Assembly: GCA_023238725.1 (NCBI GenBank) | Contig: CM041546.1 | Coordinates: 6,778,483-6,842,482 of the forward strand | Origin: Scortum barcoo | Taxonomy: Eukaryota; Chordata; Actinopteri; Centrarchiformes; Terapontidae | Direction: 5' to 3' | DNA length: 64,000 nucleotides | Part shown: positions 23,455 through 35,523 of the stretch, piece by piece | How positions within the stretch are numbered: position 1 is the stretch's first letter | How the letters are laid out: every line of letters starts with the position of its first letter | Notes under the pieces: generated by a model | Database searches by the model: none | Seen by the model: only the letters and a program-made list of their open reading frames with translations | What the model was told of the DNA's origin: nothing | Program-made: the position numbers and the translations under genes

Positions 23455-26400
23455 CTTTGGAAAACATGCACATAAGATAATTTCAACACTTCATCTCATT
23501 GGCAGGCATTCATCTGTATTTGCACTTTTTTTTTGTCAGGAGGCTACACAAGAACCACTTGCTTGCTTTGTTTGAGCGACTGTTGTTAAATTCACATTTT
23601 TACGTTCTTCATACATACACTATGCCTACACATACATATGGATCCCTCTTCTTCTTTATTACACCACGAGCTGAAGGAACCACGAAAGGAAAAGTAACAC
23701 TGGAGAGAGTCAAATCTGTCCAAGAAAATAAATGCAGTTGGGAGATTTGTTTAAGTTAGCGCCTAAAGTATTTGTAGTGGAGTTCCAACTAGAGCCGCAA
23801 GAACTCATCGATTAATAGATTGGTTGTAAAATATTAAATTAAACACCATCTATTCAATTGATTGATAAATGATTTTGATAATTGATTAATCGTTTTGAGA
23901 CTTTTTTTAATTTTTATTTTAAGTGTTCAAATTATCTGTTTTTGGCTTCTCAAATGTGAATATTTTCTTTGTTTTTTTTATCCCTCTAAGACAGTAAACT
24001 GAATATACTTGGGTTATGGACAAAATTTTTCAATTGGTCAATTAACCAAATAAACCCAAATAAAACAAATTACCTCACAGAGATCACACGGATATGCTAG
24101 TTCCTCTCAAAAATAGTGCAAAGAGAGCAGAAGGTTAGAAAGAGGTCAGCGAATAAATGGTGAGAAAGAAGACGTCAGTACACTCACCAAGGTGCTTTGG
24201 CAGATCTCAGAGATAAACTCCTTTTCCTCATCTCTCAAGACGGGCTTATTGGGCAGGTTGCCAACAAACAGGTGGCTCTGAATGACAGGCAAGAGATCAA
24301 AAGACTGCTTTTCAAGTTTCTTTAAAGAGTTACTAATAAGGCTTTGTTCTGTGGGTTCTCCACGGTCCATGGATGGAGGTGCGGTTTCATTTCTGAGCTG
24401 AGAGAGCGTCACAGGCGGGGGTGAAGTGGTCTCTCCACTGTTCGAGGAGGAGGAAGGCACCTGTTTGCGACTGACAGTAGGAGAGCAGTCATCCAGCCTG
24501 AGACACTTGCTGCTTTTAGGCTGAGGCAAACCGGTGCCCTGTCTTTTTTCTCCTCTGATCTCAGTCTTGGTGAAGGCTGTGGAAGCGGAGTTGATGGTTT
24601 TAAAGCCAGACATCTGACCGGCGGCCGCTGTGGGTAACGCTCCACTCTCTGATGAACAAATGCTGAGGCTGACGTTCCCTCTGAGGATGCTCAGAGTTCG
24701 GGCGTGGGCGGAGAGCTCTGGGTACATGGTGTCGAGGATCCTCATGGAGTTTTCCTGCGCTGGACTGGAGGAAGACGACGGGGAAGAATGCATGACTGTC
24801 AACGGTAGGCGACCTGGGACAGGCACGGCGTGTTTTGGAGTGGCGGAGCCGAACTGAAGGGGCGATGACGGGACCCCGTTTGGAGGGAGCGGACTGTTGA
24901 GAGCTGAGGAACCCATGTGCTGCCTGGGGGGCGTCAAGTGGGCATAGGTGGGAGTTGTAGGCGAAGCCAACCTATCCAAGGGCGAGGGAAATGACAGCTT
25001 CCCGATAGCTTGCCTTGGATTGATCGATTTGCCCGCCTTTGGAGGTGTCTTCAGAGGGGTAAGGAGACGAGGAAGAGGGGGGCCCATCTCAGTGAAAACA
25101 TGGCCTATGCAGTCTGGTGGCTGAGCCGCTGCTGATGAAATGTGCTCAGTGCTGACATGGACATTCAGTTTTTCTGGGTTTAGGTGCGTTTTCAAATCAT
25201 GCACATCTACAGTGGGAAACAGACATGTGGGACTCAACTGTCTGCACAGAGAATGTCCGTTTTCTTTCAAAGATTCACAGTTGACAGTTTTCATATCTTG
25301 GGAGTCAGAAAGGGAAGGCCCGTCACCAGCTGGCCTTTCACTGCTCGATGTCTCCAAGTCATTGTCTTTTTTAGGAGTTTCAACATCTGCCTGACCACAT
25401 TCCTGGTCAGTATGCAGAGGTCTATTCTCAGCATCTGACTCAGAGGGAGAAGCTGTTACATCAGGTCCAGTCTTTTGTGTTTCACTTGCATCTTCCTTCA
25501 TTGGAAGTTTTATGGATGCATCACCTTCAAGTCCCTCTTCTGCATTTTCATTTGAGAGACTACTGATGCCGCTGCTGCTGCTGTTTGACAAACAGGATTT
25601 AACTTCTGGAGTGTCTGTTTTCTTACGAAGACACTCTTCATTCTCCTGGACTTGAGTGTCCTGTCCCAAACTACAAGAGTCCTCATTACGTTTTCCCATG
25701 TCTGAACCTTTTTCTGTATTTGTATCCTCAGCTTCTCTCACAGTGTCGATGGAAGTTGAGGAAGTAACCGAGGAAGTAACTGGCTGTTCATCTCCTGCTT
25801 CTTCAGGGATTATAGTTGAATCACTTCTTCTGGGTGACTCCCCAACATCAGGAGCGACTGTTTTGGCATCAGTAACATCACCAGGGCTTGTGTCTACATC
25901 CATCTTTGTAATATTTTCCGACTGATTGTCCTTCGCCTTTTCTGAAACATTTTCAGTTTCAGAGAGAATATTAGCACCACTGGTATCTAAATGCCCAGTT
26001 GCTGGCCCCTGCTCAGTCTGCATGTTTATTTCAAGGTGCATTTCTTCACCATCTGTACCGCTTTTGTCTTTCATTTCAGTAATGCAGCTTAACTCATTTT
26101 GTCCCAGTTTATCATTGGAGTCATTTTCAGAGGAAACATGTTCCACTTCTTGTGTTGCATCCACTGGCAAATCTGCACTCTCCTCCGTTTTTAGACAGTG
26201 GCTTGACACTGATGTTGTGACGGGTAAGGACTCCTTTTGTTGAAGAGGAACAGAATCATCAGAGGGTTTAGAATGATTGTCATTTTCTCCATCATCTGTC
26301 TCCATAGATTCCACCGTTGTGTCCTGACAGAGAGAAAGAGGAAAACAAGGATGCAAATTTCAGAAAAGTACAAGGCAAGAAAAATGCCACGCTAAACTGA

Positions 26401-27806
26401 CCACTATAAAATTACATCCACAAACTTGATTATAAAGTTTGAGTTATACAAACTATTACTATTAAATTAAGTTTTGAAATATTTAAATAAATAAACCTAC
26501 ATTGTCTTTATATTAGTAGACACAAACATACAATTTGAAAGTTGATTTTTAAATTCTTTGGTGACTGACATTTTATATTGCTTGTTCATCTATTGGGACA
26601 TTGTTATATTAAGAATTCTTGCATCATACATCTCTTACATAAAAAGACTGTAACACAGCAACATGCACTATCTTAACATAACAAAAAAAAGAACAGGGGA
26701 AACTGCACATTAGTCAGTAAATTAATTTTAAAAAAGCATTTGCATGACACGTAATTCTTACTGAATCGGATAGTGGTGATATGCAGGGAGGCATTGGTTT
26801 GAAGAATGCCATTATCCTCTCAATTTCAGAGCTGTCCCAGTCAGTAGACGCTTCCTTGGTTTTGTGTTCCTTGGACAATCGCTTGCTCTTTTTGGGGGAG
26901 CCTTTTTGCTTCTTGGCACATGTTGACTGCAGACACGCTTGATGCTTGCTGGCTTTCTGCCTTTGAGGAGAGAGTTTTAACTGTTTGCAAGTGGCTTTGG
27001 TCTGCATGAGGTAACTGTGGGATTCATTGGTCTTGGGAGAAGCAGACTGGGATGGGTCACTCAGACGAGAGTGTAGTCTGTTTTGTGGAGAGGAGGGGAG
27101 AACTTGCTTCGAACTGGACTCTGAAATAACAAGAATAAAAGAGAAGTTTGCACGTGTAGACATGTAAGATGGTGAAAGACATACAAACAAGTCTGAAAAA
27201 CCTGAAGTCACTGGTGTTATTCAAAAGTGAGGACACTTGTTGAGATATGTCAGCAATAACAAACAGATATACAAGATGGCTTCAGGACGCCTCACCAGAT
27301 AAATGCAAGAGGTTTGCCGAGTGCTGCTGCTGAGGTTCTACACATGCCCACAAATTCTCTAACAGCATCCGGAACTTTTCTAAAAAACAGACACAAACAA
27401 TCAGATGCAGCATCAGTACAAATTAACAACAGCAACAATAATAAAACAAGTGAAACCAACTGCTTACCTTTGTCAACTTTGGGCTCCTTTGGTGCACTTG
27501 CTTGAGTTGATGTGCTCCTATAGTCTGTTGAGAAATAATTGAGATAGTTTAAATTTTAACTTAGATTTAACTTAGAAATATGATAAAAATACTGAAGTTA
27601 TGTGAAAAGAAAAAAAACAAAAAACAAACATTTCATGGATCAGAGCTGATTCACTTAAGAACCCAGATCTGACTGAGCAAATTGTATATATACAAATACA
27701 AATTGTATTTTAAAATGAAACTGCTTGTTTACCTTTATTCCTTTCTCTTTCCAGCTTCATCAGTCTTACCTGCAAATGAATTGAGATTATACATAAAGAA
27801 AGAAAG

Positions 27807-27842
<36 letters not shown>

Positions 27843-29603
27843 TCATCATATAAAAGGTCATTACTGCACCTGGAGATCACCAATATTTCTCTCTAGCAGG
27901 ATCTTCTCTTTGGTCAGTTGGGATATTTGATGATTCTGTTTGCAAACTGAGTCTGAAATAAGGACAAAAGACACTGTCATATAAAAATCTAAAACATCCT
28001 TATGAGCAGAAAATGATTCTTTATATTGTGTGAATTGGGTAAAAACAAACCTTCAAGCAATCTAACTTTGTTTTCAAGGTTGTCTTTTCTGTCGATGAGA
28101 AAACAACATGGAGTCTTTCAGCATAATTTGTTTTAAACACCTTTCTTACAAAAACAAACTATGAATAATCATCATGCAGCACAAAGTCAAAGTTAATTTT
28201 TTTAAGCAAGTGTAAGTTCTTACATGCTTGTTGTCTTGGCGTTCTCCTCTGTCAATTTTTCAACTTGTTCTGCCTGTGCCTGAGATTTTTTCAAAGATGC
28301 CTGAAGAGATAAAAATGTAAATTTAGAAATATGACGATGTTTCCAGAGATATAATTATCGAATATATATGAAGCTCCAGAGAAAAATGGTCCACTCATTG
28401 TCAGTTATGGCATTACAACAAACTGACATGGGTCTAGTTTATTTGAAGAGCACTTCATTTTTTGGCTTACCTGTGTTTTCAGCAAATCGTTTTCTACTGC
28501 GGCCTTCTCCCTCTTGAGCTGTGCATTTTCAAGTGACTGTGTTTCTGTCAGTTCTATCAGTTTAAAAGACAATTTTACAAAAAAAATCAGGAGTGCATTC
28601 AACACATTTCCAACAAACTGTCATTGAAATATAATGCAACTCTTCACTGGTAAATGTTACAGGATGTGAATGCAAAGTACCTCTCACGTCCTTCAGCTGG
28701 TCTTCAAGTTTTTTATTCCTGAGGGACATGAAAATTACAAGTTAACATTTCACAATTGAAGATAGTACCGTTGTAGTATTATTATTGGTCATAATTCTTA
28801 CTCTGCCATTGTCTTGATGTTTTCTTGCTTCAGTTTCTCCATCTCTTCAGACAGACGTCCATAGGTCTTAAGAGCAGCCTATAAAAGATAAACACCGTGG
28901 AAATATCAGCTTAACGACAGAAAAAAAAGACAAACGAAGTAAAAACTAATCAAACAAACCACTAAAATTTAGGACCTACCTTCTTTTCTTCCAGTTCTGC
29001 TTGCATAGATTCATAATCAACCGTCTTTTTATCCAGAGTAACCAATCGGATTTGCAACTCTTCCAGCTGTTGTTTAAGTCTGATGGTGTCACTGCAGAAA
29101 ACATGTGAAGAACATGCTTGTTTACACCTGATACCTGCCCGAGCTTCGTAGAAATCTTTGTACAAAGTGTGTTTCCCCCGTATTAACCCGTGTTAGACAA
29201 TCTACTGCTGGCTAACTAATTTAATCATGAATCAACGTGTCGCCATGGTAATTATTATCCGTTAACACTCACTCTGAGACCGTTATCTTCTGTTTCAGTG
29301 CCAGGAAAGAGGACACATATTCGTTCAGGCTCTGTGACGAGAGGAAACAACAACAAAAACAAAGAGGGAAAGTCACCATTACAAACACGTTCACTTGAGC
29401 TGATGGGATAAAAAAAAACACACGAATCGTGTCACGGTCGTCGGAGACTGTTTATGATCAGCCCACAAACACGAAAAACAACTTTTTGATGGACTTTTAT
29501 TAAATGATCTGACCTGGTTCAACACTGAGCAGTTTTGACAGTTTCCAACCGTCGCGTCCGAGGCGATTGCGACCATTTTGGACTGACTGTCGCCTGGCAT
29601 CAT
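21539..29603 (-). CDS. ICE1: ICE1, little elongation complex scaffold, 20 coding exons
   Basis: ICE1 (KIAA0947) holds the little elongation complex together with ELL and ICE2 and promotes snRNA gene transcription at Cajal bodies (family knowledge). Exons on the minus strand: 29603-29514, 29331-29273, 29091-28980, 28878-28802, 28718-28681, 28553-28471, 28300-28224, 28088-28051, 27952-27870, 27769-27733, 27524-27468, 27379-27296, 27120-26762, 26323-24188, 23454-23286, 23179-23019, 22734-22544, 22419-22319, 22200-22102, 21720-21539. The total is 4233 bases with all phases consistent, or 1410 residues. The start MMPGDSQS matches human MMPGETHS. The layout is an N-terminal coiled coil, a long disordered acidic/Ser-rich middle, and a highly conserved helical C-terminal domain ending RQMKS. 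It is much shorter than the human protein (about 2266 residues from memory); the loss is in the middle exon. No frame break was found. Confidence 0.95.
23790..24070. repeat. Interspersed repeat copy in ICE1 intron 14
   Basis: The plus strand contains repeated ATTGATTAAT-type palindromic units (CATCGATTAATAGATTGG, TTGATAATTGATTAATCG), then TTGGCTTCTCAAATGTGAAT, AGACAGTAAACTGAATATAC and TTGGGTTATGGACAAAA. From memory this ordered series of phrases recurs in many percomorph fish introns, so I call it an old non-autonomous interspersed repeat. Class and exact ends are not determined. Confidence 0.6.
24188..26323 (-). CDS. ICE1: ICE1 exon 14: large disordered central exon
   Basis: A single 2136-base exon, 712 codons. 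The first half is acidic and Ser/Thr-rich with many ESPS, SSSS and DSS segments. The second half has short conserved proline motifs (PLPRLLTPLKTPPKAGKSIN, GKLSFPSPLDRLASPTTPTY). It ends with SHLFVGNLPNKPVLRDEEKE and FISEICQSTL, matching NLPKKPRLSEEEKEFISECV in human and starting the conserved C-terminal domain. The true donor is TTG|gtgagt at 24188; the frame remains open for 14 more codons into the intron. Confidence 0.93.
26762..27120 (-). CDS. ICE1: ICE1 exon 13: basic Ser/Lys-rich segment
   Basis: 119 codons rich in Lys, Ser and Gln (KKQKGSPKKSKRLSKEHK), likely containing a nuclear localisation signal. It ends IERIMAFFKPMPPCISPLSD, resembling the short hydrophobic/proline motif LLKDFSLPPLLSPI in human. 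Donor TCA|gtaaga, phase 0. Confidence 0.88.
27296..29603 (-). CDS. ICE1: ICE1 exons 1-12: coiled-coil N-terminus
   Basis: Twelve small exons (37-112 bases) encode a nearly continuous heptad-rich coiled coil: SLNEYVSSFLALKQKI, then LKQQLEELQIRLVTLDKK, MQAELEEKK, YGRLSEEMEKLKQENIK, TETQSLENAQLKREKAAVEN, ASLKKSQAQAEQVEKLTEEN and LTKEKILLERNIGDLQ. The segment ends with KFRMLLENLWACVEP, which corresponds to KLLLKELWLCVN of human ICE1. These coils are likely partner-binding. All exon junction phases agree, so even the 37- and 38-base exons are supported. Confidence 0.9.
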
Positions 29604-29944
29604 GGTAGGACAAGTTCACAAACCCCCAAACAGCCGCTATTTTATATTCCAAAGAGAGAAAAAACATTTCCCGGTGACGCAAAACCCAAGGAACCGTCAA
29701 AACAACTTCACATTTTCGCGTCTCCCACGTTGACCGAGGACCCAAGCCAGGACCCCCGCATGGGTAGCTTGGTGAAATGCCGGTTAAGATAAAAAAATAT
29801 ATTTCACGCTATATTCTGAGCACATTTAAATTATAATAGGTATTTAATTGAACATGAGTAAGGTCGGTGTTAAATTATATATCTTTGTTTTTTTTCGGAC
29901 GAAATGTGATGTTTCCGGTCGTTCAGATTTTTCTTCAGGCAGTT

Positions 29945-29990
29945 CGTAATAGCACGTGGGGGCGTTACTGACACGCATGCGCGACAGCGT
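29945..29990 (-). promoter_or_regulatory. Probable ICE1 promoter with NRF1-type palindrome and E-box
   Basis: About 370 bases upstream of the ICE1 start codon, CACGTG lies at 29953-29958 and ACGCATGCGCGA at 29973-29984, close to the NRF1 consensus palindrome. The surrounding DNA is locally CG-rich within AT-rich flanks. The role as ICE1 promoter is inferred from position. Confidence 0.4.
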
Positions 29991-30253
29991 TTACGAAAGG
30001 GGAAGATGTAGTTCATGCAACATGCTCACATTAAAGTTTACAGTTTCATCATTTATTGTGTGTTTTCAAACTCTTACAACACACAGCAAATAGTTGGCAT
30101 TCCATCATTCAATAATTCATTTATTATTTCACCGAGCACTGAATTATATACCTGGGCTTTCGAGATTTGCATTCATACTTGCATACAAATCATCTACAAA
30201 TATGTTGTACAGGAAATCATATGAACTTAAGGTAGTGACGTAGTCTTCACCAC

Positions 30254-30325
30254 TCCCTGGTGGTCTAGTGGTTAGGATTCGGCGCTCTCACCGCCGCGGC
30301 CCGGGTTCGATTCCCGGTCAGGGAA
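30254..30325 (+). tRNA. tRNA-Glu (anticodon CTC)
   Basis: A 72-base cloverleaf. The acceptor stem TCCCTGG pairs with TCAGGGA and has discriminator A. The A box is GGTCTAGTGGTTAGGATT and the anticodon stem CGGCG/CGCCG carries the loop CTCTCAC, giving anticodon CTC. The B box is GGTTCGATTCC in a CCCGG/CCGGG T-stem. TTTTT at 30331-30335 serves as the Pol III terminator. No intron, no mismatch in stems beyond a terminal G-T, so it looks functional. It stands alone, between the ICE1 promoter and the ADAMTS16 3' end. Confidence 0.96.
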
Positions 30326-30330
30326 CTACC

Positions 30331-30335
30331 TTTTT
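30331..30335 (+). terminator. Pol III terminator of tRNA-Glu
   Basis: Five consecutive T residues begin six bases after the tRNA 3' end, the usual RNA polymerase III stop signal. Confidence 0.75.
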
Positions 30336-30339
30336 AAAG

Positions 30340-31186
30340 TTGTTTAAGATTCTGACTGATATAATCAATCCCTAGATAACTTTGGTGAGCTTTCACAATC
30401 ACCTCACCTGTCCTGAACCTGAAAGTCCAGCAGAGTTTGACCACCACATTATGTAGTGTGCTTGGAGCTAGGTGTTCACTTTTTCCCCTCCTTCCTCAGC
30501 GGGTGCATTTTGTGTTTAATTCCTATATATTATCAGCAGAGGGTAGTGTTGTACAGATAACGGTGCTCCTTTCAGTGCAGTTTCAATTTAAGGGGCTTCA
30601 TTGGCATGACTGTATACAGTCCAACGCTGCCAACACATGTTAACACAAGTTACACAATCATAATGAAAGATAATCAATAACAATACAAAATGGAAGGGGA
30701 AACAAAAGGACCATAATATATAAACATATTAAAAACATCACTTTATTATACACTGGGCTCACTGAGTTGACAGGCTGCTCTGTTTTTGCCCGTATAGTGT
30801 ACAGTAGTAGTAGAGGTCTCTCCAAGTTGCTCAGACAGAGGAACACAATATTTTATTTTATTGTCTTTGCAAAATACTGGTCTCTAAGACTTTAATAAAG
30901 TTTACAATGAGTTGGGATGTGCACGCCCTCCCCTCTCTGGGCAGCCAGGACTGTCGGTGCCTGTCAAACTGTGGTAAAGTAGGCTGCCACAACATACGCC
31001 TACTGTCTGTTTAGGGCGAGATGGGTGTCCATTTTTTTCTTGGATTTTGTTTGTTCCGTCCAAAAACTCAAATAATTCATCTATTTTTCTTCTTTTTTAT
31101 CACACTTTGGTAAGGCCTAATATGTCTTAAAACAAATATGGTTGTGGTTGATGGTTCACTCAACCTGAAGACTTGTAGGCAGAGGG

Positions 31187-31263
<77 letters not shown>

Positions 31264-34040
31264 GTCACCCATAACAAGTCAGCTGGAGTACAAGAATGAA
31301 TGATTAACATGACCATTACACCATGCATGGGAAGGTCAAGGTCCAGAGTTTCTACAAAAAAACAAACTTTTCAAATAGACTCTCGGAGATCATTATATTT
31401 CTGAATTTGTAAAGATTTTGAAATAAATAAATCAATCCAGACTTCCTTTGAGATGAGTTTGCTTTGTTATTTTTTTTTCCTCCAGATTGGTCCTCATTAC
31501 TGTGGCAGTGGCTGATTGCTGAGAGGAAGCAGCTGAAGTTGCTGGGAGTTTGCTGTAGGTGCATCCTGATGGAAAGATAATAACTCTGTGGCTTCAGATG
31601 AACCTTCTGAGTGTACCCTCAAGGCTAAAGAGCCAACTCTCTCTCTCCAAACAGATGCAGTCAGAGATAGCATAGTTTCTTTAAAGTGGAAAGGGGAGTG
31701 GTGGGCGTGCGTTCTCTCTTCCTGTCTCCCACTGACAGATAATCTCCTCTGTTACCTGTCATGAGTTAACTAACACTTTGGATGTTGCCAGATTTGTCTC
31801 GATCACCTTTGTTATCTACAGGAAGCCTTTGTCTGATTCGCTATCTTTGTATAAACAAAAATGCTTCATCCTCTTAATCCCTCTCTTCTTGTGTGGTTGG
31901 ATTTTCTCCTCTTCTTCTTTTTTTGTTAAACTGCTGTAGCAAACTATACAGAGTGAGGTGGAAATACATTTGTTGTATAAGTCACTGAAGCAAGAAATTC
32001 TTATTTTTGGCAGCGCAATGACAAAAAGAAGATTTAAATCTCTGAAGAATTTTACAACAGACAACAGTTTAGACTTTAAATGCACCTGAACTGAATATCT
32101 CTGAATGCTGGGAGGAAACCCAAACAGGTAACAGGAGACAATGCGAACTCCAGACATGCTGTATAATATATGGCAAAAAAACAGGTTTTCGTGTAATAAT
32201 AATGGCAATAAAACAGTATGGCAATTGATCATTTCCTACAGATGTCTTTGTCATTTCACAATAAAATGTGTGTACTCGTCCTCGATTACTGACACAGCTG
32301 ATATTTAGTGTTGACAGTAGTGAAACCCACTGACTGGTGTCAGGGTTCACTGACACGGTTCAAACATTTTGAACTGATTTTTGTTATTTGTTACTCTTCT
32401 CTTCTGCATAAGATTGAGTTTGACAAGACTGCAAAGTGGCTGATGACAGTACATACCAGGAACGTGGATGTTAGGGTAATCTGACTCTGGGTATGTGAGC
32501 TGTTGTGTCTTTTGTCAGAAAACTGGCATTAATTAATAAAGCAGCTTTTGCATTTCTCGCAGGCATTTGCTTGTGAAAAACCTACCCTGACCTACATTTA
32601 ATACAGTGCCTTCACACACAAAAGCTCAGTGTGACTGTGTGTCACACTGTGCCCACAGCTGACCAACTATAAATTAACTACAGAGAGGTGCTTGACAAGG
32701 AGGAAAACCCCTTTTTCTCTCAGTACCCACCTCTCCCTCTGGCTCACTCCCCCCTCTTTCTCTCGCAGCATTTTTCTATGACAGCACCATAAATGCCCTC
32801 CCTCCTTCCTTTTTTCTTTCTACTTTATTTCTCTCCGTCGTCTTACACTCCTCTTCTCTCCTCCCTCGCTGTCTCTCTGAAGGCCTGAGGGATGTGCCCT
32901 GGGGATTACGACAATGGGGATTTTGTTTTGAGCATCTGTGTCTCCTTGACTTGTTGAGAAATGACTAAAGAGCAAAGCCCAGACACAATATGTCATAGGC
33001 GTTGAAATGGCTTGTACCGCATTGGCATTACTGTTAGCCAGGGCACTGGCTTATATGCTTGACTACACTGAGGACTAGAGCTTAGAATTGGGCTACAGGG
33101 CCCTTTCTTCAACACCAAGTCATATTTCTTCTGATTTCATTATGCAAAGCTGTTGTGCGATGATTCTGCATGAATCACACAGCTAAAGGTTTTCAAAAGA
33201 ATCAATTAAGGCAACTGAAATGAGCTGAAAGTAGAGAAAAATCTGTTTTTTGTAGCACACAAGTCAAGTCTATTTGTCCCTCAGTATCACATAGGTGTAT
33301 GACGTCTTAATGCTTAACTTTAGCATCCTGACCATTCGTCTCAGAGGATAATACAGCAGGAAATCCACCAGAAAACCATAACTGCAGGATATAGACTCAA
33401 CCTCACACGGGGCAGTTGTTTTAATCTTTAATTCTGAAAAAAGTCTGTATGTGACCTGCCCAAAGCAAATCTGGTGATGCATTTAGCTGCTAAGTAGTAA
33501 GAGTAAGATGTTTCTCTCAGGGGGCAATGGACACCAAAGACAGAGCTAAAATGTTTGTGAATATTGAAGTTACATTTATTTGGTGACCAGAAACACCACT
33601 TCAAATGGATATCAATGCTAGTTTGCAGCTGCTGGATGTGTAAATAGTTAACTATTTGCTACATAAACTTCAAGAATATGTCATGGTTACAGTGTCTACA
33701 AGCTGCCTAAAAATAATTAATGCAGAGTTAACTAATTCAACAAGCACCTGAATACGCCTCAGGTAAACCTAGCCGAGGCTGCGCCAGGCCTTAACTGCAT
33801 TGCCTTTGTGCATTGTGGAGACAGAGTTTCCCCGCTCACACTTTGTTATTTCCAGTTTGCTGAAAGACAAATCCTTTGTCAGGGCATGATGGCAATATCA
33901 TGCCCAGTTGAAGACTTCAGCCAAGAAAGTATGATTGAAGGGATTAAGTTCCCTTCCTGAGTTTTTTTTTCCCTTTGCAAGACTACATGAGGGCTGAGAA
34001 GAAAGAAATCAGGACTCACACTCAGCTCAGATGCTGACAT
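30340..34040. other. Intergenic region between tRNA-Glu and ADAMTS16 3' end
   Basis: No reading frame with recognisable homology. It contains a compound CT/CA microsatellite (31189-31262) and a pyrimidine-rich stretch near 32745-32880. Nothing else can be assigned from sequence alone. Confidence 0.55.
31189..31262. repeat. Compound microsatellite (CT)n(CA)n
   Basis: About 18 CT units directly followed by about 19 CA units without interruption. Such compound pure tracts are usually highly polymorphic. Confidence 0.95.
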
Positions 34041-34049
34041 GACACACAG

Positions 34050-35407
34050 TTGTTTATTGTTATTTCATTTACACTGTAAAAAAATCACATTGAAATAGCA
34101 TTAGCCATCATCAGTCATTGCTTTTAAACCATAACCAATATATAATGCATTATTCTTGTGCCATATCAATGCATGCAATACATGACTTGTGTAATAATAA
34201 GGGCAATGTAACGGAAAAATGGAGCTTTAACCAGCACGCTCATACCTTTTGTTTCTTCTGCTCTACAGCTCTTGTGAATGATCACCAATCATTGTTGACA
34301 TTGCTGAGTTGGGGCTTTAGACATGACAGATTAGTTTTTCTTCAAAAAATAAAATAAATGTTTTGAATAAAAAAGGTGCATTTTGTCAGCATGAAATCCT
34401 ATGAAACATAATACAAAATATAAAGGTAATGGGCTTAGGGTAGAGTAATAAAAGGACAAATTTATACTGCTTATTAATACAGTCTTCCAGCAATGCTGTA
34501 TCATAAAGCCAATAAATAAAACAAACAATACTGTACATGGGTCACACAATTTATTTGTTCTTTCCTGAAACTTGAGGATTTCTCATCTATTTGGTGACAG
34601 AAGACAACGTCGTAGCACCGCTGAGTATGAAAGTCAGTTCACGCAGCCCTGACCCATCTCAGAATAGTTCTCTTGTGTATGATGCATTTTGTTTTTTTGT
34701 CTTTCCTTTTTTCTTTTAAATGACAGCATAGAAATTCCTGCTGTTGTCCAGCTATTGAGGAAGCCCACTTTGATTATTCCCAGCCTGTTTTTTATCAAGC
34801 CGTGGAGTAAAATTATGTTTTCTTACTTGTTTCTTTGAAACATCCCTTTTCATTATCAGACTCCAGATTTCCGATTGATTAAGAGTTGCAGTGCAGACCA
34901 GGGTGTATCACATGTTGTTGCGTGGCAGTGCCTGAAACCTCATCAACTGCTTTTCTCTGTTGGCCTGCCATCATTGGCCTTTGGTTGACTGGAAGATGTT
35001 GGGTGTCCTGGGTACAGATCTGTTCAATTACATACAGTATATAAACAAAGCTGGGATTTTTCAGGTTTTCAGTTTCTTTTGGACATGTCAGTCCTATTCG
35101 CTTTAATCAAGATTCCCGTTTTGCTAGTTCCTCCTCATAATTTTCTCCTTTATTTGTACTGTCCTGATCACATTCCTGTGTAGTGCTGTCAGCATCAAGC
35201 TCTTGTATCCAGATGTCCGGCATCGCAGGGAGAAGAAAGGGCACTGCAACTCTCTTGCACTTCCACCGAAATGTCAATTTGTTTTTCAGTGCTCGCCGCA
35301 CGCTTCAAGCAAAAACAATGTCTTTTCAAGCATGGACGTCAAATATAGAGTTTTTGTCTATCTAACTACCCATCTGTCCGCGTCACAGACAGAGTCACTC
35401 CGTATGA
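34050..35407 (-). other. ADAMTS16: Probable ADAMTS16 3' UTR
   Basis: Sequence downstream of the ADAMTS16 stop codon on the gene strand. AATAAA hexamers on the minus strand occur at 34550-34555 (about 850 bases past the stop) and at 34053-34058. Which is used is unknown; the 3' UTR length is inferred. Confidence 0.35.
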
Positions 35408-35523
35408 TTATAGGTTTGAATTCGAACAGGACTGGCAGCACTGCTTGCCATAGAACTTGTGGTTGCAGACGCCATGCTGGGGCACCAGGTAGCACCAGTT
35501 GAAGTAATCCCTGCATGCAACAT
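35408..35523 (-). CDS. ADAMTS16: ADAMTS16 last exon: PLAC domain
   Basis: Encodes CRDYFNWCYLVPQHGVCNHK, then FYGKQCCQSCSNSNL and a TAA stop at 35408-35410. The six-cysteine PLAC domain is complete and differs from human at few positions, so it is under purifying selection at least until recently. Confidence 0.95.

Noticed and set aside
24146..24187. Extension of the large ICE1 reading frame past 24188
   Set aside because: This is read-through of a strong donor (TTG|gtgagt); the conserved text continues in exon 15, not here.
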